64,000 bases of DNA from Acidobacteriota bacterium (lineage in GTDB: Bacteria; Acidobacteriota; JAAYUB01), in contig JAGNHB010000011.1 in assembly GCA_018001935.1 (NCBI GenBank), positions 1 through 64,000 of the forward strand, given 5' to 3'. Positions within the stretch are counted from its first letter, which is position 1, and each line of letters begins with the position of its first letter. Both the position numbers and the translations under genes were made by a program. Below are positions 51,119 to 58,612 of the stretch, piece by piece. The notes below the pieces were generated by a model. The model searched no databases. It was not told the origin of the DNA and saw only the letters and a program-made list of their open reading frames with translations.

Positions 51119-53049
51119 TCTCTGTTAACCACCTTCGTGCACTGTTCGTCCGAACAGACTCTTCCCGCCTCGTTGATGGCGTACACGATCCCCTCCTGTT
51201 CACCGGTCCCCCGGGCTACGCACCGGAACCGCTTGCCATTAGCCTCGAGGGAGTATCGGAACCCGTCGATCACCGGGTCTGGGTCTCTGAAACGGTCATC
51301 GAGGCGGTCCCTGGCCACCAGTTCGGCGAAAGTCCCGTAGGACCCTTTCTTGAAATTCTTTTCCCTGAAAGCCTCCTCCGCCATATAGATGTACTGGAGC
51401 ATCGCCAGGGTGGCGGTTTCCCGGGCCATCCGTTGCGATTCGACGATGCTCTTCCCGGCGATCAGGGTGAGCGCTCCGGGGAGCATGAACCGTCGGCCCG
51501 AGATCTCCGCGGACAGTCGCAACCCTTCCTCCTTCCGCATGCACCGCCAGAAGATGCCCGCTTCCCTGGGGATGGCCAGTGACAGAAGATCGCGCTCGGG
51601 TGAAGGAGCGGACGCTCCCAGTACGCCGAAAAGGCCGCCACGGAAGCACTCGGCCGATAGCAGGTCCATCCCGCCGCAGCGGGGAGACCAGCGGGCCTCG
51701 GCCGTGCCGATGGCACGACGTATGCGCTCGGAAGGGCCGACGAAAAGAGAATCTCCGCACTGCCCAAAGGCCAGGTTCGGGAGGGCGGCGGAGTACGGGT
51801 ACAACTTGCCGTTGCCGCAGGGCTCGCCTTCCGGTTTCGCTCCCTTGAACAGGGCATTGACCAGAGATTCCACCACATCGGGACTGGCGAAGCGGCCCAC
51901 CGCGACGACATCGAAGGAGGACTTTGGGTCCTCCGAAAAATAGACGGCCACTCCTACGGCGAGTTTGCCCCCGACCTTCTCCAGCAGGGCGAGTTCCTCC
52001 TGGCCCAGGGAAAAGCGCCTCCCTGCCGGGTCCCGCAGCCTGTCCACCTCTTTCAGGATCACATCCAGGAGCCGGAATGTGTCCGCCGATAGGTCCAGGC
52101 TCAATGAGAAAGCGAGGTCGGGCCGATCCAGTCTCGCGATCAGCGGGTTGCAGTCAAGTCCGGACTGGAGAAGCCGGGCAAGAGGGCTGTCGGGATCCAG
52201 CGCCAGGTATCCCTCGAGGCGGGAATCCCCGACGGAGAAGGCGGACGCAGCGCAACCCTTCAGCAAAGGGTGTGTGATTTCGGTTCCCGCACCTGCCACG
52301 AAACCGGAAAAATACTCCCCCTGGGGCAGGACCTCGGTACTCCGCCTGAACAGGGAGTTGTTCCCGAGCGAATCCTCGGGGGGCAAGGCCATCAGGTCCT
52401 TCAGAATCCCGGCGCAGTCAGTGGCCAGCGACCCGGCCATCAAACGGAAGAGGCGACGGTCTCTAAAGACGATGACCGCTATAGTTTGGTCATTGAAGCC
52501 CGGTGCCCGGTACGTTTCCAAGGAGGCGTTCGGGTCCCTGACCATTTCGATGCCATATCTTCTGAAATCTTGCCGGACCGTCTCCATCGCCCTTGCCGTG
52601 TTGGCCACCCCGAAGGTTTCCAGATACCAGGGGCTCCCTTTCCAGAAACCTGACCCGCGAGTCATCGGCTGGGAAGGGTCGAAACCGGCTGCAAGCCAGG
52701 ATTCCCGGGTTGAAAGGTCGAATCCCAATCGATCTTTCCATCCTTTCCCCAGGGCTTCCCGGAAAGCGGCTGGGTAGGGTGACCCGATCTCCGCGACAAA
52801 GGCAGCGAAGGTGTCCAGGATTGCCCCCGGGTTTTCGAGACAGAAAAAGACCACGGTCTCCTTCGGGTAGACTCGTGCCATCTCCGCCATTCGCAGGGTG
52901 GAAGCGAGTTCGGCCCCTTCGGCTCCGGAGACACAGAGGACGGTCAGGAACAAGCGGAGGATCATTCGAATTCGTCGGCAGGAAAGCCGAGCCGTGGACC
53001 GGCGGGAAGGAACCGGAGGACCGCCGGGGAGTCTCAGGATATCGTTCAT
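51115..53049 (-). CDS. Large secreted hypothetical protein with pilin-like C-terminal module
   Basis: 644 residues from ATG at 53047-53049 (AGGAGG four bases upstream). A long basic leader precedes the hydrophobic segment MILRLFLTVLCVSG. The middle (about 50-530) is of the DUF3352-like type by pattern: long alternating strand/helix protein with substrate-free motifs. The last ~95 residues (from MLQYIYMAEEAFREKNF to CVARGTGEQEG) match the lipoprotein at 57986-58429 in order and spacing (TF.ELVA....LD.RF.....GF..SLE, FRCVARG, C-terminal C...C). That module resembles the globular part of type IV pilins. Confidence 0.7.
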   Translation of the reverse strand: MNDILRLPGGPPVPSRRSTARLSCRRIRMILRLFLTVLCVSGAEGAELASTLRMAEMARVYPKETVVFFCLENPGAILDTFAAFVAEIGSPYPAAFREALGKGWKDRLGFDLSTRESWLAAGFDPSQPMTRGSGFWKGSPWYLETFGVANTARAMETVRQDFRRYGIEMVRDPNASLETYRAPGFNDQTIAVIVFRDRRLFRLMAGSLATDCAGILKDLMALPPEDSLGNNSLFRRSTEVLPQGEYFSGFVAGAGTEITHPLLKGCAASAFSVGDSRLEGYLALDPDSPLARLLQSGLDCNPLIARLDRPDLAFSLSLDLSADTFRLLDVILKEVDRLRDPAGRRFSLGQEELALLEKVGGKLAVGVAVYFSEDPKSSFDVVAVGRFASPDVVESLVNALFKGAKPEGEPCGNGKLYPYSAALPNLAFGQCGDSLFVGPSERIRRAIGTAEARWSPRCGGMDLLSAECFRGGLFGVLGASAPSPERDLLSLAIPREAGIFWRCMRKEEGLRLSAEISGRRFMLPGALTLIAGKSIVESQRMARETATLAMLQYIYMAEEAFREKNFKKGSYGTFAELVARDRLDDRFRDPDPVIDGFRYSLEANGKRFRCVARGTGEQEGIVYAINEAGRVCSDEQCTKVVNRD

Positions 53050-53195
53050 TGAACCTCCTGTCGCGAAGGGATTCATGTGGCGACATTCTATCATCGAACT
53101 CATCCGAATACCCCGGCGGATTGTCCCGTAACCGACGAGAAGCGCTCCCGTATGGCCCGGCGTCGGGGTTTTCTCTTCCTGCCGATCCCGGAGGA

Positions 53196-53204
53196 TGGTA
53201 CAAT
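53196..53204 (+). promoter_or_regulatory. Extended -10 promoter candidate for the 16-residue-repeat gene
   Basis: TGG followed by TACAAT, 85 bases before the start codon. No convincing -35. Confidence 0.35.
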
Positions 53205-53288
53205 GAAACGGTTGAGATCCCCGGGACGGGGCGGGATGAAGCAGAGTGGGACTCAGAATTCCCGGGGCAGGAAAAGGAGGCATAAAAC

Positions 53289-53759
53289 ATGTTCAGCCGT
53301 TTGGTTCGGCGGGTGACGGTTCTTCTCCGGGGCTCAGTCTTCCTGGCCCTCTACCTGGGTGCGGCGTCGGCTTTCCTTCCAGCGGCGACGGAGATAGAGA
53401 TCCGTCGGCACGGGTCGATGTGGGCGGTGGTGGAAGCCGATGGAACCATCCGCATCAACGGCTCCATGGTCGGTCGGTTCGAGGACGACGGCACGGTCCG
53501 GAAGAACGGGTCGATGGTGGGTGAGGTGGAGCCGGGAGGCATCATCCGCAAACACGGCTCCATGGTGGGCGAGATCGAACAGGGCGGCACCTTGCGGATC
53601 CGCGGTTCGATGAGAGGCGAGATCGAATCGAATGGCACCATCCGCCTGGAAGGCTCGCTGTGGGGCGAGGCCCGGCCCTGCTGCGGCACCTACGCCGACC
53701 TGCGGGCGGTAGCGGCGGTGATCGTCTTTTTCACCGGCGAGTTCCTTCCCGCCAAATAA
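53289..53759 (+). CDS. Secreted 16-residue-repeat protein
   Basis: 156 residues from ATG at 53289 with AGGAGG eight bases before it. A signal-type N-terminus (VTVLLRGSVFLALYLGAASA) is followed by five full and one partial 16-residue repeats with consensus xGSMVGEIExxGTIRx (about 40-125). A CC pair and a hydrophobic tail (AVAAVIVFFTGEF) follow. The regular spacing predicts a beta-solenoid or stacked beta sheet. I recognise no named family. Confidence 0.75.
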   Translation: MFSRLVRRVTVLLRGSVFLALYLGAASAFLPAATEIEIRRHGSMWAVVEADGTIRINGSMVGRFEDDGTVRKNGSMVGEVEPGGIIRKHGSMVGEIEQGGTLRIRGSMRGEIESNGTIRLEGSLWGEARPCCGTYADLRAVAAVIVFFTGEFLPAK

Positions 53760-53786
53760 CCGGCAACACCGAAGCGCTTTCCGGTT

Positions 53787-53930
53787 TCGAACCACGAACC
53801 ATACGAATCGCACGAACAGGACAGGAGGAAAGATCAGTCTGTTGAAGGTTATTTCTTTGCCAGCCTGGATGATCGGTTTGTATTTGGCCCCGACCTTGTT
53901 CGTGTGGTTGGTATGGTTCGTGGTTGAAAT
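53787..53930. repeat. Family C inverted-repeat element, full copy C3
   Basis: Left arm CGAACCACGAACCATACG continuing to CACGAACAGG (53787-53820), right arm TTGTTCGTGTGGTTGG continuing to GTTCGTGGTTG (53895-53926). The ~75-base centre is unrelated to other families. C1 and C2 look like solo arms of the same element. It fills most of the 231-base gap between two plus-strand genes. Confidence 0.85.
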
Positions 53931-53990
53931 CCAATTCGTGTTGTTTCCGGACACCATCCGGTCTCGCGCCGCGGTGTGGTCGGAGGGCGC

Positions 53991-56516
53991 GTGAGCCGGG
54001 AACGATTTCGCTGGCTGCTGAAGAACGCCTGGCAGTTCACCCGGTTTGCGTTGGTGGGCGCCTGCAACACGCTGGTCGATTTCGCGGTCACGAACCTGCT
54101 GGTCCTGTCCTTCCACCCGCGCACCGGCCTGGGCTACCTTTTCGTCTCCCTCACCGCCTGCGCGGTGGCCACCCTGAACTCCTACTTCATGAACCAGCGG
54201 TGGACGTTCCGCACGGCCTCGGGGGAGCCGGCGCGGGGCGCGCTCTCCAAGTTCTACCTCGTGGCGGGGGTCTCCCTGCTGATCAACACGTCCGTGTTCC
54301 TCTTCTTCGTCCGCTTCCTGCCGTCCCGCTTTGCCCTGGACGAGCTGGCGGTGGTGAACCTGGCCAAGCTGGCCGGGGTGGTGGTGGCGTTCACCGTCTC
54401 CTTCCTGGGTTACCGCTTCGGTGTCTTTCACACCGAGTCGGTGCGGGAGTTCCGGCGGAAGCACGCCTTCGACCTGGAGGGCGGCCCGTCCTTCCTCCGG
54501 CAGGGCGTGGTGCTGGTCCTGGGGGCCCTCGCCGCCCGGCTGGGGTACCTGCTCCTGGCGGGAGCGGTGTACGGGCGGGGCGCCGAGTGCGCCGCCGCCG
54601 CCCGGACCCTCGCCGCTGGAGGCCTTCTCGACCCGGGCTCGTTCCCCGGCGGGCCCTTCTGCCTCTGGCAGGCCCTCTTCGTCAAGCTCGGGCTCGGGCC
54701 GTCCGCCGCCCCCGTCCTGGCGTCGCTGGTCCCCGGCGTGCTGCTGATGCTTCCCGTGGCCTGGATGGCCCGCAGGCTCTTCGGGCCGCGCGCCGCCTGG
54801 CTGGCGGGGGCGTTCACCGCCGTGCACCCGAGGCTGGTCGAATACTCCTGCAACGGTTTCCCCGAGGGTTTCTCCCTGCTGTTCTTCACGCTGGCCGTGG
54901 CCTCCATCACGGCGCTCCCGGGCCGGGGAGGAGCGGGGTCGGGGATGCGGGCGGGGGCCTCTTTCGGGGTGGCCGCCGCCGTGAGCAGCGAGCTGACCCT
55001 CGCCTTCGGGGCCGCGCTCGTCATGGTCCCGTACTACGCCCGAAAGGGCCTCCCGCGGGAGGGTGCGGGGAAGGGGGTCCCGTGGAGGAGGGTGGTCTCC
55101 AGCCTCGTCGGGGGGGGCGTCGCGTTTGTCGCGTTGACTTCCATGGCCCGTGCATGGACGGGCGCCTGGCTGCCCCTGCCGGCCGTCGCTTCTCTGGCGG
55201 GTTACCCGGCCCGTTTCATGGACATGCTGATGACCCTGCCGGGGGTCGTCCTCACCCCGACGGCCGTCCTGGCCATGATGCTTCCGATCTTTCTGGGGAG
55301 GGCCACGGTGATGCGCAACGCCCGGTTGCCGCTGCTGCTCATGCTGCTGTTTCCCGTCCTGTACTATCCCCTCTCGCCCCGCGACCCGGCGCTGCTGCTG
55401 CCGGCCCTCGTCCCCCTGCAGATTTTCGGCGCCGCGGGGCTCATGGCCCTGGCCGCCTACACCTCGCGGGAGGTGAAGATCTCCGGCCTCCGTCAGTGGC
55501 TGGCGGCGGGCATCCTCGTGTTCTCCGCCGCCGTCTGCGCCTGGCGGGGCCTGGAGGTGGCCCGGTCCTTCCCCGAAACGCCGCCGCCGGCCCGGGCGAA
55601 GCCGTCCGCCCGGCTCCGCGGGACGCCTTCCGGGGAGGTGGCCGGGCTCGCCGGGCTTCCGGCCGTTGCAGGCGTTTCCGCGCCGGTCCCGTGGAAGGCC
55701 CACGTCCCCGGCCCCGGCGGCCACACCATTCTGGGTGACGTGCGGGTGGTGGCGGGCTTTCCCGGGCCGGGGGGGGAACGCCCCGTGGACCTGTGGGTCC
55801 TGCTCCCCGACGGGTACGACGGCTCGAAGACCCGCTACCCCGTCCTCTACGTGTTCGGAGGGCCCGCTGCTTTCGACGCCGCCGCCTCGGCGGAGGGAGA
55901 GTGGAACCTGGACGAGACCCTGGCCCTGCTGCGGGCGGCGAAGAAGAAGCGGACGGCCATCGTGGTCTGCTGGGCGCCCTCCGCGGGCCCGGCGGTCTGG
56001 GGGGGCGCACCCGCTGCCCGCGAGGAGACGGGCGACCTCCCCCGCTTCGTGGCCGAGAGCCTCAAACCCTCGGTGGACACCGCCTTCCGCACCCGGCCGG
56101 AGCGGGAGAGCACGGGGGTGCTGGGCGCCGGCGACGGCAGCTGGCCGGCCTTCGAGACCTGGCTGCGCTACCCGGACCGTTTCGGGCGCGTGGCGGTCTT
56201 CTCCCTCCGGGGCGTCCCGGGCCCCGAAACCCTGGAGGCGTACACCGATGGCGCTTCCCGGGGGAGGAAGGGCGCTCGCCTCTACGTTCACCTCACGCCG
56301 TCGGCCGCGGCGCTGCCGACGGGCCCGGGCGAGTCCCCGGCCGACGCGGCGGCGAGGTTGCAGCGGGCCCACGACGCGGAGCGCCTGGTCGTCTTCCTGG
56401 AAACCCTCGGGTACGGGAAGGGCGAACTCCTGACCGCCGCCGGGGAGGGGGAACCGGACGGGCCTTCCGCCTGGTCCAGAAGGGCCCCCGAGGCGCTGCT
56501 CTGGCTGCTGAAGTAG
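53991..56516 (+). CDS. GtrA - multi-pass membrane (glycosyltransferase-like) - degenerate esterase fusion
   Basis: 841 residues. GTG at 53991, four bases after GGAGG, is preferred over GTG at 53976. Residues about 10-140: GtrA domain (FTRFALVGACNTLVDFAV, NSYFMNQRWTF). About 160-510: 8-10 hydrophobic helices of PMT/ArnT-like layout (HPRLVEYSCNGFPEG...). About 560-840: an alpha/beta-hydrolase of the enterochelin-esterase type (LWVLLPDGYDGSKTRYPVLYVFGG). The nucleophile elbow is GAGDGSW where GxSxG is expected, so the Ser is missing and this domain is probably not catalytic. Likely role: lipid-linked sugar transfer or cell-envelope decoration. Confidence 0.8.
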   Translation: MSRERFRWLLKNAWQFTRFALVGACNTLVDFAVTNLLVLSFHPRTGLGYLFVSLTACAVATLNSYFMNQRWTFRTASGEPARGALSKFYLVAGVSLLINTSVFLFFVRFLPSRFALDELAVVNLAKLAGVVVAFTVSFLGYRFGVFHTESVREFRRKHAFDLEGGPSFLRQGVVLVLGALAARLGYLLLAGAVYGRGAECAAAARTLAAGGLLDPGSFPGGPFCLWQALFVKLGLGPSAAPVLASLVPGVLLMLPVAWMARRLFGPRAAWLAGAFTAVHPRLVEYSCNGFPEGFSLLFFTLAVASITALPGRGGAGSGMRAGASFGVAAAVSSELTLAFGAALVMVPYYARKGLPREGAGKGVPWRRVVSSLVGGGVAFVALTSMARAWTGAWLPLPAVASLAGYPARFMDMLMTLPGVVLTPTAVLAMMLPIFLGRATVMRNARLPLLLMLLFPVLYYPLSPRDPALLLPALVPLQIFGAAGLMALAAYTSREVKISGLRQWLAAGILVFSAAVCAWRGLEVARSFPETPPPARAKPSARLRGTPSGEVAGLAGLPAVAGVSAPVPWKAHVPGPGGHTILGDVRVVAGFPGPGGERPVDLWVLLPDGYDGSKTRYPVLYVFGGPAAFDAAASAEGEWNLDETLALLRAAKKKRTAIVVCWAPSAGPAVWGGAPAAREETGDLPRFVAESLKPSVDTAFRTRPERESTGVLGAGDGSWPAFETWLRYPDRFGRVAVFSLRGVPGPETLEAYTDGASRGRKGARLYVHLTPSAAALPTGPGESPADAAARLQRAHDAERLVVFLETLGYGKGELLTAAGEGEPDGPSAWSRRAPEALLWLLK

Positions 56517-56652
56517 TGGCGCAAGCTTCAGCTTGCGCGAGGGAAGCGGCTGGCCGGGGAGGTGGGGCAGGAAAGCGGGGCCGTGGGGCGATGCGGGGAA
56601 GGGGACGCGAGGTGCTGGGGGATCGGGGCACGCCGGCTGAAGCCGGCGCCAC
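56517..56652. repeat. Family F hairpins F2 and F3, facing each other
   Basis: F2 (56517-56540) reads GTGGCGCAAGC, TTCA, GCTTGCG just after a stop codon. F3 (56631-56652) is the same family on the other strand with CGG for AAG and CCG for CTT, keeping the stem paired. The two lie in opposite orientation around about 90 bases. Confidence 0.75.
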
Positions 56653-56671
56653 CACTGACAGGGAGGATGTC

Positions 56672-57883
56672 TTGACCGAAAAGTTGTACCAGGCGGATTC
56701 ATGCCTTCTGGCATTCCGGGCGACGGTCACCCGGGTGGAGGATGCCGGCGACGGGAAAACCCGGGTTTACCTGGACCGCACCGCCTTCTACCCCGAGTCG
56801 GGCGGGCAGCCGGCCGACGCGGGGACCCTCGGGGGTTTCACCGTGCTGGACGTGGGGGAGACCGACGCGGGCGAGGTGTTCCACCTCCTCGAGGGCGGGG
56901 GGCCGGCCCCGGGGGCTGCGGTGGAAGGCCGGGTCGATGCCGCGCGGCGCTTCGACCACATGCAGCAGCACTCCGGGCAGCACATCCTCTCCGCGGCCTT
57001 CTGGGCCGGGGGCGCTTTCCGGACCGTCGGCTTCCACCTGGGGGCCGACGCCGCCACCATTGACCTGAGCCCGCCGACGGCCACCCCGTGCCAGGTCGAT
57101 GCTGCCTTCGACGCGGCCAACGCCGTGGTCTGGGAGGACCGCCCCGTGAGCGTCAGCTGCCACGACAAGGCGGAGACGGCGGAGTTGGGGTTGCGCAAGC
57201 CCACCGTTCGGGAGGGCCTCATCCGGGTGGTCACCGTGGCGGACTGCGACCGGTCGGCGTGCGGGGGGACCCACGTCCGGCGCACCGGCGAGGTGGGGAT
57301 GATCGCCTTCCTCCGGAGCGAGAAGCTCAAGGACAAGCTCCGCATCCACTTCGCCTGCGGCGGCCGTGCCCACCGCCGCTTCCGGGCCGAGCACCGGGTG
57401 ATCTCCGACCTGTGCGCCCTGACCACCACCGGCGTCCCGGAACTCGTGCAGCGGGTGAAGTCCCTCCAGACGGACGTCAAGGCCCTGGAGCGCGAGGCCG
57501 GCCGCCTGAAGGGGGAGATCCTGAAATCGGGGGTTCCCCGGCTCCTGGCGGAAGCGGTGAAGGTCGGGCCCGCCGCCGTGGTGATATGCGCCCTGGACGA
57601 GCCCTCCGCCCAGGCCCAGGCCCTCTGCCGCGCCCTGCTGGAGGCGGGGCGCCTCGTGGCGGCCGTGGTGGGGTCCTCCCGGGACGGCACCCTCTTCCTG
57701 GGGCGAACCCCCGACCTGTCCCCCGACCTGACCCGCCTGGCGGCCGCGCTGCGCGAGCGCTTCTCCGGGAAGGGCGGCGGACGTCCGGACCTGGCGCAGG
57801 TCGGCAGCCTGGACCCCGGGCGCCTGGGGGAAGCCTTGACTTACTGCGGGGAGTGGCTCGGGAGGGAGATCGGGACGCCGTGA
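56672..57883 (+). CDS. Long-form AlaX / alanyl-tRNA editing protein (trans-editing)
   Basis: 403 residues from TTG at 56672, five bases after GGGAGG; no nearer ATG in this frame. Zinc site: HMQQHSGQHIL (about 96-104) and CDRSACGGTHV. The N-terminal part (YLDRTAFYPESGGQPAD) matches the AlaRS editing beta-barrel, and a DHHA1 domain ends the protein. It hydrolyses Ser- or Gly-tRNA-Ala. The catalytic aminoacylation domain is absent, as expected for AlaX-L. Confidence 0.9.
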   Translation: MTEKLYQADSCLLAFRATVTRVEDAGDGKTRVYLDRTAFYPESGGQPADAGTLGGFTVLDVGETDAGEVFHLLEGGGPAPGAAVEGRVDAARRFDHMQQHSGQHILSAAFWAGGAFRTVGFHLGADAATIDLSPPTATPCQVDAAFDAANAVVWEDRPVSVSCHDKAETAELGLRKPTVREGLIRVVTVADCDRSACGGTHVRRTGEVGMIAFLRSEKLKDKLRIHFACGGRAHRRFRAEHRVISDLCALTTTGVPELVQRVKSLQTDVKALEREAGRLKGEILKSGVPRLLAEAVKVGPAAVVICALDEPSAQAQALCRALLEAGRLVAAVVGSSRDGTLFLGRTPDLSPDLTRLAAALRERFSGKGGGRPDLAQVGSLDPGRLGEALTYCGEWLGREIGTP

Positions 57884-57929
57884 CCGGGGGCCGGCCCCGC
57901 CGCCGGATGTCGACCTGCGCGGGGTCCCG

Positions 57930-57958
57930 TTGACAGGCTCACCGGCGCCGTTTACAAT
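57930..57958 (+). promoter_or_regulatory. Sigma70-type promoter of the lipoprotein gene
   Basis: TTGACA at 57930-57935, a 17-base spacer, TACAAT at 57953-57958. The best consensus match in the window; the start codon is 27 bases downstream. Confidence 0.75.
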
Positions 57959-57985
57959 GAAACTGTCACTCAAGGAGGCCTGAAC

Positions 57986-58429
57986 ATGAAAAGCATCGAC
58001 GTGTGCAGAATCGCATTGACCGTCCTGGCGGCGCTCGCCCTCGCGGGGTGCGCCGCCGTCCCCGAGACCCCGCCCACCCCCGCCACCGCCTCGTCGGTCC
58101 AGCCGGCCGCCGGCGCCCTGCGGGACGCCGGCGTGAGCAACCTCCGGATGATCGTCGCCGCCCAGACCGCCTACTCGGCGAAGATTTCCAACGGGGGGGC
58201 CTTCGGGTCCTTCCACGACCTGGTGGCGCAGGGGCACCTCGACAAGCGCTTCGACAGTTCGTCCCCGGAGACGGGCGGTTTCACCTTCACCCTGGAGACG
58301 GGCCCCGGGACCTTCAAGTGCGTGGCCAGGGGGCTGGGGGTGAACAAGGACAAGGTCTTCGCCGTGAACCAGACGGGGACCATCTTTTCGGACGAGGCCT
58401 GCACCACGCCGGCCTCCGTCGATGACTGA
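57986..58429 (+). CDS. Lipoprotein with pilin-like module
   Basis: 147 residues, AAGGAGG before the ATG. Lipobox LAGC (Cys at about 22), then a Pro/Thr/Ala linker, then a ~95-residue domain (LRMIVAAQTAYSAKISNGGAFGSFHDLVAQG...FKCVARG) that corresponds to the C-terminus of the 51115-53049 protein. It resembles a pseudopilin globular domain without the N-terminal methylation site. Paired C-terminal cysteines (FKCVARG, DEACTT) could form a disulfide. Confidence 0.75.
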   Translation: MKSIDVCRIALTVLAALALAGCAAVPETPPTPATASSVQPAAGALRDAGVSNLRMIVAAQTAYSAKISNGGAFGSFHDLVAQGHLDKRFDSSSPETGGFTFTLETGPGTFKCVARGLGVNKDKVFAVNQTGTIFSDEACTTPASVDD

Positions 58430-58490
58430 TCCTTGACGGGGTCGGAAAAAGTCGGAAAATGGGCGGGAAAGTGTCTGTGAGACGTTTGTT

Positions 58491-58530
58491 TGAGCCATTA
58501 CCCGGAGGGTGATGGTACTTCTTGCGACCG
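58491..58530. repeat. Family B REP-like hairpin, copy B5 (inverted)
   Basis: Reverse orientation of B4: GAGCCATTACCC, GGAGGGTGATGG, then TACTTCTTGCGACC. Arms carry paired changes (ATTACCC with GGGTGAT, partly wobble). The flank TACTTCTTGCGACC is the exact reverse complement of B4's left flank. Confidence 0.8.
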
Positions 58531-58612
58531 TGTCGGCCATGAGGGATTGAGGAACGGGGCGGGCCTCCCCGCGGGGGGGGGCGTCCCTGGCGGACCAGCG
58601 GAGGGCACAGGG

